Assembly (NCBI GenBank): GCA_014729205.1
Contig: WJKG01000280.1
Span: forward strand, 1-18,706
From: a candidate division GN15 bacterium
GTDB lineage: Bacteria > Zixibacteria > MSB-5A5 > GN15 > FEB-12
Length of the DNA stretch: 18,706 nt
Direction: 5' to 3'
Both the position numbers and the translations under genes were made by a program. Below the pieces are notes generated by a model. The model saw only the letters and a list, made by a program, of their open reading frames with translations. It was not told the DNA's origin and ran no database searches. The stretch's first letter is position 1. Each line of letters opens with the position of its first letter. Shown here in pieces: positions 1-8,158 of this stretch.

Positions 1-1713
1 GATCTGGGATTCGAGGTACTGGATGACCTGCCGGAACAGCTGCAGGATGTCATTCGCCAGGGGCTGCGGGACATTCACTCGCGGATGGTGAACGAGATCA
101 ATGCGTCGTCGCTGAACCTGCCGACGTTCAGTCAGGATGCTATCCAGCTTGTAACGGAGGAGATCGTGACGGCGACCAAGGATAGCATCTACGGCGGCAT
201 GACAGCCCTGGAGGCTATGAACAACAGCCTGATACGGTCAGTGGCTGCCGATTCGGCGCTGCGGTTGTATGTTCAGCAGACGCAATACCTGGTGGATTCC
301 GTATGGCGATGGACGAACTCGGGGCTGTTCAACGGACCAGCCGCGGATGCCGAGTCGCTCGTGGATTCTCTCATTGGCGTTCTAAAAGGCAAAGGTAATT
401 TGACGCGAACCGAGGTGAACACACTGAATCTCGAGGCGATCAGCGAGGGATATCTTGATCTGCTCGACGCGGCTCCATCAGGTCCAGAGGATCGGTTCTC
501 CTACGTGCTGAATGTGGCCAACCAGGTGCTGGACAATAGTGCATATTACGATGGCCTGACGACGCCGGGTGCGTTCAGCAGTACCATTCTGGATAACTCG
601 TTCATAACGGTGCAATCGGCGTTTGGTGATACCGTGATGGCTCCATGGCCGCCCGGCACGGAGTTGTCCGTGCTGGCACGACAGATCGACCTGGAGCCGT
701 TCTCGCATACCTACGTGATGCAGCAACGATCCTCGGCAATGGAAGTCGCCGAGGAGTATGAGGCGCTGGTGCTGGCGCTTCAGCAGCGGTTGAACAACAA
801 CGATGTCGACAACCTGCTGCCTGATATCCTGGCGCTATTCGAGCAGTCTCGTGTACTAATGCGCGCCTATGCCAACCTCCTGGGTGTGGTGTATTCGGGT
901 TCGTATGATGCGACCGTGTCTCTGCCTGACTTCGATGATGCCTATCAGGATCTGAACGATGCCTACAACACGGCCGTATTGTCGACCAACAATCTCAATT
1001 TTGTGGGCGGTATGTATGCAATCGACACCGGTAAGACGGCCTACTATGCACTGGCCCAGGACGAGGTGAACAATGCCCTGTATGCGATCGACGATGTCAA
1101 TGATTCGTTCGATGACATCCTGGGCTACCTGTTCGCGCTGGAGGCGGCGCCGACGGTGATTGTGTCCAATATCGAGGTACCTGATGGGACGCTGATGACG
1201 GACACGACGTATGATATATCGATCTGGGTCACCAACACGGGCTCATCGATAGCCGATGAGCTGACGATCGATATTGTCTCTGATATTCAGGCGGCTATTG
1301 ATACGGGTGCTGCTGAGGAATTCTGGGTGGAGCCCGGGGATAGTGTTGAAATCGAGATCGGGGTGGAGTTTCTCGCTCAGTCGGGACGCGGCTCAGGCAG
1401 CGGCGTACGCTGGAGCAGTATCACTATCACACCGAAGTGTACCAACGGTCTTTCGGTGCCGACCTCGCTGGCACTCGACTACCGCGAGGGATGCTGCCAG
1501 GGTATTCGCGGCAATGCCAACGATGATCCCGACGATGCAGTGAATATCCAGGATATGACGTACCTGGTGAGCTACCTGTTCGCCAGCGGCTCGGCCCCGG
1601 CTTGCTTCGAGGAAGGGGATGTTACGGCCGATGACACGATCAACATCCAGGATATGACCTACCTTGTGGCCTACCTGTTCAGTGGCGGGCCATTGCCAGC
1701 CGGTTGTTTCTAA
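1..1713 (+). CDS. Secreted or surface protein, 3' part: helical region, CARDB-like domain, C-terminal dockerin (5' partial)
   Basis: The reading frame is open from the first base of the window, so the gene starts upstream; 570 residues are visible and the stop is TAA at 1711-1713. The first in-window ATG (85) is therefore probably not the true start. Residues 1-385 are rich in predicted helix, with acidic and Ala/Leu-rich segments, and I recognise no family there. Residues about 386-495 look like a beta-sandwich of the CARDB or Ig type (V-x-N-I-E-V-P-D-G, then W-V-T-N-T-G). Residues 498-570 are a dockerin-like pair of EF-hand loops, each followed by NIQDMTYLV and YLF helices. The first loop has 14 residues (a D-P insertion), the second the standard 12. 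A Cys-Cys pair precedes loop 1, another Cys lies just before loop 2, and a Cys is the penultimate residue. Dockerins classically bind cohesins; here the partner is unknown. There is no sorting-type domain after the dockerin. Confidence 0.85.
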   Translation, partial: DLGFEVLDDLPEQLQDVIRQGLRDIHSRMVNEINASSLNLPTFSQDAIQLVTEEIVTATKDSIYGGMTALEAMNNSLIRSVAADSALRLYVQQTQYLVDSVWRWTNSGLFNGPAADAESLVDSLIGVLKGKGNLTRTEVNTLNLEAISEGYLDLLDAAPSGPEDRFSYVLNVANQVLDNSAYYDGLTTPGAFSSTILDNSFITVQSAFGDTVMAPWPPGTELSVLARQIDLEPFSHTYVMQQRSSAMEVAEEYEALVLALQQRLNNNDVDNLLPDILALFEQSRVLMRAYANLLGVVYSGSYDATVSLPDFDDAYQDLNDAYNTAVLSTNNLNFVGGMYAIDTGKTAYYALAQDEVNNALYAIDDVNDSFDDILGYLFALEAAPTVIVSNIEVPDGTLMTDTTYDISIWVTNTGSSIADELTIDIVSDIQAAIDTGAAEEFWVEPGDSVEIEIGVEFLAQSGRGSGSGVRWSSITITPKCTNGLSVPTSLALDYREGCCQGIRGNANDDPDDAVNIQDMTYLVSYLFASGSAPACFEEGDVTADDTINIQDMTYLVAYLFSGGPLPAGCF

Positions 1714-1738
1714 ACAAGTGAGCTTCACAGAACACTAT

Positions 1739-1768
1739 AGCGCCCTGTCGCCTGCACGACAGGGCGCT
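1739..1768 (+). terminator. Hairpin terminator after the dockerin gene
   Basis: A perfect 12-bp stem (AGCGCCCTGTCG with CGACAGGGCGCT) closes a 6-base loop, 26 bases after the stop codon. The following bases are only moderately T-rich (TGGTTGTACTT), so this is a weak classical intrinsic terminator. It may also stabilise the mRNA 3' end. The CCCTG-Y-CG core recurs in the hairpin at 9547-9594. Confidence 0.7.
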
Positions 1769-1870
1769 CGTGGTTGTACTTCGGTATGCGTCAGGGGGCA
1801 CTTGTAAGCGATAACAGTCCACTGGCTTACTACAGTGCATGAAAGGCTATCAGGACTGCTGTGGTAGGCA

Positions 1871-1899
1871 TTGACTACCGGGGCCGGATTGGGTAAATT
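1871..1899 (+). promoter_or_regulatory. Sigma70-like promoter for the 1764-residue gene
   Basis: TTGACT (1871-1876) is separated by exactly 17 bases from TAAATT (1894-1899), matching the consensus at 5 of 6 and 4 of 6 positions. A start of transcription near 1906 would leave a leader of about 40 bases. The purine-rich GGGGAAGGA at 1912-1920 is too far (24 bases) from the ATG to be a normal ribosome-binding site. An in-frame TAG at 1936-1938 rules out any earlier start. FCB-group organisms can use other promoter consensus sequences, so this is an inference from sequence alone. Confidence 0.45.
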
Positions 1900-1944
1900 G
1901 TCTGGCAGGACGGGGAAGGAATTAACCTTAACCGGTAGCAGACA

Positions 1945-4900
1945 ATGTCAGACTTACTTCGAATATCGCGTACCCGCCGCCCGTGCCGTATGACCACTCT
2001 TATCCGCTTGGGACAGCTTGGACTGTTGTTTGCCGTGCTGGTCGCAGTGGCGTGGCCCTGGCCGATTTCGGCCGCAGCGGGAGAGGCTGAATCAACATGG
2101 TCAGAGTTGCAGGCCGTGAGTGCTGGGACGGAGTCCGTTCTGGGAGCCGACCGGAACTCAAGATACACGGTCGATACAGTGGGGCGGTTCGACTTCAGCG
2201 ACTCGCTGGAGAACTGGTTCATAGTGACGCCGGATTCGATGTCCTACTGGTTCCTGGCTCCGCCTGACACGTGCGATGAATTCGTGGCGGCCTCGGAGCT
2301 TATTGACACACCGACGGAATTGCTCTGGGAGTCACGAGGTGACACCGGCGTGATGAGCTGTCAGGTGGTGCTTGATGGGTATCGCGACGACACGTGTACG
2401 GTCAAGATCTCCGAGGAAGTGCTCTACAGCCCGGAAGCTGGTATCGGATGGAGTGGGGTCAATCGCCTGGAGGCGCGAGTTTACAATTCGGGTAGTTCCC
2501 GAGTGGCGGTCCAGATTCGACCCAACGGGGACAGTGCGGAGGCTGCGTACGTGTGGGCGGACACCGGCACGTGGACCACGGTGTGGTTGAATGAGAGCAA
2601 GCCGGGGGCGTTCGCGGATGTGGCCAGCGCGGATATCCATATTGTCTGCGATGCCGAGCCGTACAGCGGGACGGTGCGTGTGGACCGAGTGCTCGGTCTG
2701 CAGGTGCCGTATCCGGGTGGGAGTGAGTTGATTGCACCTGTCAACGGTGACAGCACGGAGGAGCGTCAGCCACAGCTAATCTGGGCCAGCGACGAGGACG
2801 CCTCGTCCTACCAGCTCGAATACTCCACCGAGAATGCGTTCACACCTGAAGCAACGACGATAGAAACCGTGACGGATACTGCATTCATGTTTGCGGACTC
2901 GCTTGAGTTGGGGATCTACTACTGGCGGGTGCGGTCGGTGAACGGGCATGGGTTCGCCAGTGACTACTCCAATGCGTTCGCCTTTACCGTAGCCGAGATC
3001 AACGATGCGCCGCAGTTCGAGGTGTTACCGGACACTGTGCGTGCCAACGAGGGTGACTCGGTGATCTTTGACGTGGTTGCTTCGGATGCCGACGACGATC
3101 CGTTGCTGCTGACGGCGTCGGGACTCCCGGGTGATGCCTCGTTTGCCGACACTGGCGATGGCGGTGGTCGCTTTGCCTGGGCGGTGCCATTCGGAAGCGC
3201 GGGGGAGTATGAGGTTGAGTTTGCTGTTGATGACGGTCAGGTGACGGTGTCGGATACCGTTGTGTTGATAATTGCGGGGATTGTATCGGTTGATCCTGAG
3301 CAGGGAACCCAGGGCGAGACGGCGACCGTAACGGTGACCGGTGTGAATACGACCTTTGGTGCCGGAACCACTACTTTGGTGCGGTTTGTGCACCAGGACT
3401 TCGTGTTTGCAAATAGTGCCAACGTGGTCAGTGCGACGGAACTGACGGTGCAGGTGACGATCGATGATACGGCTGCGGTTGGTGTGTACGATGTGGTCGT
3501 GCTCGAAGAACCCGATATTGGTGAGACCGTGGTGTCACCGGGGGCGTTTGAGGTGCTGGCTGGTTCGCGCCTGACTTTGAGCGCCGATACGCTTCGGTTT
3601 ACCGGCGTACAGGGGGAGGCCAATCCGGCGAACCAGGAACTTGTGGTCGGTTCGGATAATGAGCCGCTTGCGTTCGCACTTGACACTACCGGCTTGACAT
3701 GGATCACCCTGTCGGCTGACTCCGGGACAACTGAGGATACGATCGACGTAGCAGTAGATATTTCGGGTCTCTCGGTCGGTGACTACACGGTCAGTATTCC
3801 GGTTACGTCACCGGGAGCGTTGAACTCGCCGCAGGAACTGGTGGTGGAGTTGTCGGTGGTGGCGGCCCCGGTGAACCTGGTGGTGGACAGCACTGACGTG
3901 TCATTTAGTGCCACAGAAGCGGGAGCGAATCCCGAGGCGAAGTCATTCTTGCTTGAGACTGACGGAGATCCTGTAGATTTCGCGATTGGCAGCTATGACA
4001 CGAGCTGGATTGCCGTTACACCACAGGCGGGAACGACACCAGGCGAAATCGAGGTGGCGGTTGATATCACAGGTCTGGCTGATAGTGGGTACGTGGATAC
4101 ACTGGTGATCACATCGGACGGCGCAGTGAATTCGCCGCAACAGGTGATCGTCAGTCTGCAGGTGGATCCAGCACCGATTAGTCTCGTGGTAGACAGTGTC
4201 ACATTGAACTTCACCGCGACAGAGAATGGTGCTGATCCACCGGCGAAGTCGTTCATTGTCGGTACCGATGGGGATGCGGTGGCGTTCGCGATTACGGAGT
4301 TTGACACGACCTGGATTTCAGTTGTTCCTGACAGCGGCAACACGGAGGCACCGGTATCAGTGAGTATAGACATTGCCGGGTTGGACGAAGGGGACTATAC
4401 CGATACGCTGGTCATCAGTTCCGACGAAGCCAATGTCATAAACAGCCCGCAGCAGGTGGTGGTGTCGCTGGTGTTGGTGCCCGAGGCGAACAATATTGTG
4501 CTGGATCCCGGCAGTGTTGACTTTGCAGTGGTTGACGCAAGCGGCGATACGCCTTCGGATGAAGTGGTGGTTTTGTCGAGCGCTGATTCGTTTGGGTTTG
4601 TGGCAGAGGCGTCAGCCTCCTGGTTGACAGTGAGCCCGGATACGGGTGTCTCCGGGGATACGCTTACGCTCATGGTGGACGCTGAAGGCCTGCCGGTGGG
4701 AAGCTATGAGGATAGTGTGGCAATCAGGAGCGAGACGGCGGACAATTCGCCGCAGTGGGTGCTCGTGTCGATGGACGTGCTCGAGGATACCACGCCGCTT
4801 ATCACTCAGGTGACACCGGGGCAAGGACGTCAGGGAGAAACGGTGGTTGTCACGGTCACTGGTGTGTACACGCAGTTTGGTTCGGGACAGGCGACGCTTG

Positions 4901-7239
4901 TCGAGTTTGTGGGGGCCACCGGCAGTTTCACGGGGGAGGTATCGGTGGTCAGCCAGACTGAATTGACAGCAACGGTACAAGTGCCAGCGCAGGCAGATGT
5001 GGGGTTGTATGATGTGCGGGTGAGTGAAGCCGGTATCGGCGACGTGACTGCGGAAGATGCCTTCGAGGTGCTGGTTGGCTCCAATCTGGTGATTGAGCCC
5101 GGTACACTGACATTTTCGGCGCAGTTGGAAGGCGCCAATCCGAGTCCACGGCAGTTGGTTATAACGTCTGATAACCAGCCTCTGGATATCGAAGTAGATA
5201 CCCCCGAGGCCGATTGGCTCAGTGTAGCGCCGGTGAGCGGCGAGACAGGAGATACGATTGTGGTCGAAGTTGATGTTGTCGGGTTGGGGATTGGATCTTA
5301 CAGCGCGACGATTCTCGTGTCTTCGGAGACAGCGCTGAACTCGCCACAGGAGATCGCAGTCGCACTGACTGTTACGGACACCGAGTTTGAATGCCAGGCA
5401 ATGGTGGAGCCGACTTCGGGGCCGGCGCCGCTGGTGGTACAGTTCCAGGCCAGTGTGGCCGGCGGGACAGCTCCGTTTTCATACTATTGGGATTTCGGTA
5501 ATGGATACTTCGGCAATGTGGCGGATACCTCGCACACGTACTTCATTCCGGGCGACTACACGGTACGGCTGTATGTGACCGACGATGGCGGCGAGATCTG
5601 CTCGACGCTGGTGCCAATCGATGTGCAGGTGAATCCAGTACTAACGGTGAGGCCGTCGGTCGTGGATTTCGGGCCATCTGCCACGGCCGCGAACCTGACG
5701 ATTGACAACGGCGGCAGTGGTATGTTGCCGTGGGTGATTGTTGACTACCCGGACTGGTTAGACGTAAATCCGAGCTCAGGAACGGTAGACGATGTACCGC
5801 AGACTGTTGGCTTGAGCGCAAACAGGCTGGTACTTGATCCCGGATCATATACCGACTCTCTGGCGGTTGTCTCGGAGGTAGACACGGTGTGGGTGGCGAT
5901 ACGGATCGACGTGGTACTTCCAGATGACCTGCTCGAGATCAGCCCAACGGCGCTGGATCTGGGGACAGCATCGGAGGTGGAAGCATTCACGCTGCGTAAT
6001 CTGGGGAGTAACGCTGTTGAGTGGGATGTTGTCGGTGCGCCCGACTGGATGGATCAGTTGCAACCAAGCTTCGGGACACTGGGACCGGGTAAGAGCGTGA
6101 CAATGAGTTTTGCCGTGGACCGGATGGGTATGCGCGCCGGGGATTACTCAGGACAAGTCCGTATTGAAACCAGCGAAGGACAACGGCTGAGTGCTGGCGT
6201 TGGGATGACGGTACCATTGTCGGTACTGGGGACCGGGACATTTGGCGTGCAGGTGACAGACACGCCCTGCGTGAGGTTCAACAGCGTGGTGGAGTCGGCG
6301 GAACTGGAGCGTTACTTTACTGTCGATGGCGGCGGGCCACTGGAGTGGACATCCTCGGTAGAGGGTGACAGTGTAACGGTAGTCTGTTTCTCTCCTGTTG
6401 GGGGGGATGAGTTCGCGCAACTGGAACAAGTTCGACTGGTAGTTTCCGATTCCCTGAGCGATGCAAACGGGATCAGTTTCGCGCCGCTGGCGCCCGCCCC
6501 GGTCTTCGTGACGGGTGCGGTAGTCTGGCCGGGTGACGCCAACGCCGATGGGGTGGTGGACGAGCGAGATATCGTTCCGGTGGGGAAACGATTCGGCGAT
6601 GCCGGGCCTGGTCGTTTCGATGCCGGAACCATTTGGAAGCCCCAGTATCGTCTGGCTCGTGACGAGTTCAGTTCCTGGTCGCCCCACGAGGCTGTCTATG
6701 CGGATGCTGACGGTTCCGGGGTTATCGATTCGGCTGATGTGTGTGCGATTACGGTCAACTGGGGCCTGACAACTGAGGGTGCATCGGGCCGGGTTGGCGG
6801 CGATCAGCGAGGTGCGGAGTCGCTGTTCGGCAATTTGAGCAGTACCAGTATCGCCAGTCTGTACGGTATCGTGTGTGGATGTCCGGACAGCGAGGGGCGT
6901 GAGTTACTCAAACTGATGCTTGCCTCGCAGGCCGGGGAGGATCCGGTGGCGCTGCCAGACTCACCACGGCTGTACAAGAACTACCCGAATCCCTTCAATC
7001 CCACGACGACAATCGGTTTCTACCTACCGCGGCCGGCATACGTCTCACTCAAGGTCTACAACCTGCTGGGACAGGAAGTGAAGACGCTGCACGATGGGCG
7101 CACGTCGCAAGGTCCCCGAACGGTTCAATGGGATGCGACCGACAGTGCGGGCAATGCGGTCTCCAGCGGCACCTATTTCTACGTGCTCGAGGTGGACAAC
7201 GACAAGCGCCTGAGCGAGCGGATGCTGCTGGTGAAGTAG
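1945..7239 (+). CDS. Giant secreted multidomain protein: jelly-roll, FN3, Ig, TIG, BACON array, PKD, dockerin-like, sorting-type C-terminus
   Basis: This 1764-residue protein is probably exported and surface-attached or released. It has an N-terminal hydrophobic signal segment (about residues 22-46, ending P-I-S-A-A-A-G). The start at 1945 is the first ATG after an in-frame stop; an ATG at 1990 (residue 16) would give a more compact signal peptide but has no ribosome-binding site. Approximate domain order: jelly-roll or carbohydrate-binding-like (74-254), FN3-like (255-349), Ig/cadherin-like with D-A-D-D-D-P (352-446), TIG/IPT (445-539), four BACON-like domains (541-948), second TIG (950-1045), fifth BACON (1047-1143), PKD with YYWDFGNG (1148-1230), two diverged BACON-like domains (1233-1428), dockerin-like loops DANADGVVDERD and DADGSGVIDSAD (1530-1611), and a sorting-type domain (about 1671-1764) with NYPNPFNPTTTI, LLGQEV, SGTYFY and a final Lys. 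BACON, TIG and PKD modules are adhesive or carbohydrate-binding in known families. No catalytic domain is visible. The C-terminus fits the type IX secretion Por_Secre_tail/FlgD-Ig-like family. Confidence 0.9.
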   Translation: MSDLLRISRTRRPCRMTTLIRLGQLGLLFAVLVAVAWPWPISAAAGEAESTWSELQAVSAGTESVLGADRNSRYTVDTVGRFDFSDSLENWFIVTPDSMSYWFLAPPDTCDEFVAASELIDTPTELLWESRGDTGVMSCQVVLDGYRDDTCTVKISEEVLYSPEAGIGWSGVNRLEARVYNSGSSRVAVQIRPNGDSAEAAYVWADTGTWTTVWLNESKPGAFADVASADIHIVCDAEPYSGTVRVDRVLGLQVPYPGGSELIAPVNGDSTEERQPQLIWASDEDASSYQLEYSTENAFTPEATTIETVTDTAFMFADSLELGIYYWRVRSVNGHGFASDYSNAFAFTVAEINDAPQFEVLPDTVRANEGDSVIFDVVASDADDDPLLLTASGLPGDASFADTGDGGGRFAWAVPFGSAGEYEVEFAVDDGQVTVSDTVVLIIAGIVSVDPEQGTQGETATVTVTGVNTTFGAGTTTLVRFVHQDFVFANSANVVSATELTVQVTIDDTAAVGVYDVVVLEEPDIGETVVSPGAFEVLAGSRLTLSADTLRFTGVQGEANPANQELVVGSDNEPLAFALDTTGLTWITLSADSGTTEDTIDVAVDISGLSVGDYTVSIPVTSPGALNSPQELVVELSVVAAPVNLVVDSTDVSFSATEAGANPEAKSFLLETDGDPVDFAIGSYDTSWIAVTPQAGTTPGEIEVAVDITGLADSGYVDTLVITSDGAVNSPQQVIVSLQVDPAPISLVVDSVTLNFTATENGADPPAKSFIVGTDGDAVAFAITEFDTTWISVVPDSGNTEAPVSVSIDIAGLDEGDYTDTLVISSDEANVINSPQQVVVSLVLVPEANNIVLDPGSVDFAVVDASGDTPSDEVVVLSSADSFGFVAEASASWLTVSPDTGVSGDTLTLMVDAEGLPVGSYEDSVAIRSETADNSPQWVLVSMDVLEDTTPLITQVTPGQGRQGETVVVTVTGVYTQFGSGQATLVEFVGATGSFTGEVSVVSQTELTATVQVPAQADVGLYDVRVSEAGIGDVTAEDAFEVLVGSNLVIEPGTLTFSAQLEGANPSPRQLVITSDNQPLDIEVDTPEADWLSVAPVSGETGDTIVVEVDVVGLGIGSYSATILVSSETALNSPQEIAVALTVTDTEFECQAMVEPTSGPAPLVVQFQASVAGGTAPFSYYWDFGNGYFGNVADTSHTYFIPGDYTVRLYVTDDGGEICSTLVPIDVQVNPVLTVRPSVVDFGPSATAANLTIDNGGSGMLPWVIVDYPDWLDVNPSSGTVDDVPQTVGLSANRLVLDPGSYTDSLAVVSEVDTVWVAIRIDVVLPDDLLEISPTALDLGTASEVEAFTLRNLGSNAVEWDVVGAPDWMDQLQPSFGTLGPGKSVTMSFAVDRMGMRAGDYSGQVRIETSEGQRLSAGVGMTVPLSVLGTGTFGVQVTDTPCVRFNSVVESAELERYFTVDGGGPLEWTSSVEGDSVTVVCFSPVGGDEFAQLEQVRLVVSDSLSDANGISFAPLAPAPVFVTGAVVWPGDANADGVVDERDIVPVGKRFGDAGPGRFDAGTIWKPQYRLARDEFSSWSPHEAVYADADGSGVIDSADVCAITVNWGLTTEGASGRVGGDQRGAESLFGNLSSTSIASLYGIVCGCPDSEGRELLKLMLASQAGEDPVALPDSPRLYKNYPNPFNPTTTIGFYLPRPAYVSLKVYNLLGQEVKTLHDGRTSQGPRTVQWDATDSAGNAVSSGTYFYVLEVDNDKRLSERMLLVK
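3565..5373 (+). repeat. BACON-like protein repeats of about 102 residues, interrupted by a TIG domain
   Basis: Five copies of a roughly 102-residue beta-sandwich unit occur inside the giant gene. Each ends in an invariant N-S-P-Q followed by an alternating hydrophobic strand. The N-S-P-Q codons begin at 3823, 4129, 4441, 4744 and 5338. Spacing is 306, 312 and 303 bases, then 594 where a second TIG domain is inserted. Each copy also has a W-(I/L)-(T/A/S)-(V/L) strand, a (P/A)-x-(S/A/T)-G turn, a G-x-Y strand and V/I-rich ends. The copies are diverged at DNA level, so this is an old protein-level duplication rather than a recent tandem array. Confidence 0.8.
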
Positions 7240-7311
7240 GTGTTCGGTTGATACTGTCTGGGGGGCGGGGGTGAGCTCAGGAACACATACCTGTGCAGCG
7301 TCCAGCAATGG

Positions 7312-7890
7312 TCAGCGGATCATTTCACTCAGTGAATTAATCAACTCCTGGATATCGGCGGTGAGCATAGCCTTCAGCTGGCCATCGTGTGGCTTGACGG
7401 TCAATACATCGACCTGGACTATCTCAGAACCTTGCATCTTACTTCGAGCACGGTAGACGACGTGGAACTTCTCATTCTCGGGGACGGCACCAATCGTGGT
7501 GGACTCGGTCGAGGTGATGATTTGCTTCATCTGGGGGACGAGTACCTGGAAGCTCTCGAAGAAGTCGACGAAGAGGGTCTCGGGGGCGAGCTCCTGTACT
7601 TGCTGGGGAGTTCGGCCTCCCAGGAACATGGTGCTGAACTGGCCGGTGGTGTCGACCGCAACAATGCCCACAACCAGGTCTTTGAGTTCGCCCAGCGCCT
7701 CAGGATGGAGGTGGCTGGCATATGAGTTCCAGTCGGCAGCCTTGAAGTAGGGGAAGATGCTGTCTGCGAACTCGGTCGCCTGTTCGGCGGTGAACTCCCC
7801 GGCGGAGGTATTATCAGCATGAGTGGTTACAATCGAGAGCAAGGCGACGAGCAGGATCAGCAGCGCTGGCAGACGAAGCGATTGTGACAT
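7312..7890 (-). CDS. Small exported protein of unknown function
   Basis: The product has 192 residues. The start chosen is the ATG at 7890, preceded by AGGGAG eight bases upstream. A longer frame reaches a TTG at 7992, but that codon lies inside a good -35 box, so it would not be transcribed. Residues 1-25 form a typical Sec signal peptide (hydrophobic A-L-L-I-L-L-V-A-L-L core, probable cleavage after T-H-A). The mature part has an N-terminal helical stretch with aromatic residues (F-A-D-S-I-F-P-Y-F, then D-W-N-S-Y). A basic-hydrophobic strand (KFHVVYRARSKM) and a strand VQVDVLTVKPHDGQLKAML follow. This alternation resembles small NTF2-like or cystatin-like alpha+beta folds, but no diagnostic motif is visible and I do not assign a function. 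There is no lipobox cysteine, so it is probably periplasmic or secreted. It converges with the upstream giant; the 72-base gap holds no clear terminator. Confidence 0.8.
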   Translation of the reverse strand: MSQSLRLPALLILLVALLSIVTTHADNTSAGEFTAEQATEFADSIFPYFKAADWNSYASHLHPEALGELKDLVVGIVAVDTTGQFSTMFLGGRTPQQVQELAPETLFVDFFESFQVLVPQMKQIITSTESTTIGAVPENEKFHVVYRARSKMQGSEIVQVDVLTVKPHDGQLKAMLTADIQELINSLSEMIR

Positions 7891-7963
7891 GTTTCTGTCT
7901 CCCTGTGACGGAGGGTAGTGGTTTTGGAACGGCGGCAGGGTCCAGTTGTCCCCGTTGAGTCCG

Positions 7964-7992
7964 AGGATAGGGAGTGAGGTTGTGGGTGTCAA
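7964..7992 (-). promoter_or_regulatory. Sigma70-like promoter for the small exported protein
   Basis: On the minus strand a perfect TTGACA (7992-7987) is followed by a 17-base spacer and TATCCT (7969-7964). Transcription would start near 7957, giving a leader of about 67 bases before the ATG at 7890. This arrangement also decides the start codon of the gene, because the longer reading frame would begin within the -35 hexamer. Confidence 0.6.
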
Positions 7993-8158
7993 GGTTGATT
8001 AGTCAGAGAGTCGCTCGCGCGTTAACGGTGGGGTCCTGACTGCTTGTGAGGGCTTGAGATCCCGTGAAAGGACGTGGTGATCTTACACGGTCAGAAACGG
8101 GCGAAAGGGTATTTTTACCACGTTCGTATATGATGCAGGGCTTCAGGTTATCCCCGTA
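7993..8158. other. Gene-free intergenic stretch with interleaved inverted repeats
   Basis: No convincing reading frame is present here. Two inverted repeats interleave: CCCGT (8061-8065) with ACGGG (8097-8101), and ACGTGGT (8072-8078) with ACCACGT (8117-8123). The order A-B-A'-B' is that of an H-type pseudoknot, although the stems are short. A competing pairing, CCGTG (8062-8066) with CACGG, also exists. No known riboswitch or RNA family is recognised. The stretch could simply be a promoter-distal spacer. Confidence 0.25.

Noticed and set aside
3565..5373. BACON array as a recent DNA tandem repeat or assembly artefact
   Set aside because: Copies differ widely in DNA and keep only key residues (N-S-P-Q, W, G-x-Y), so they are old and not an assembly duplication.
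7255..7275. G-rich run between the convergent genes as a G-quadruplex
   Set aside because: Only two long G runs are present (GGGGGG-C-GGGGG), fewer than the four needed for an intramolecular quadruplex.
7891..7992. Longer N-terminus for the small exported protein, starting at TTG 7992
   Set aside because: The codon lies in the -35 box of the likely promoter. The added residues precede a normal signal peptide. The ATG at 7890 has a good AGGGAG site.
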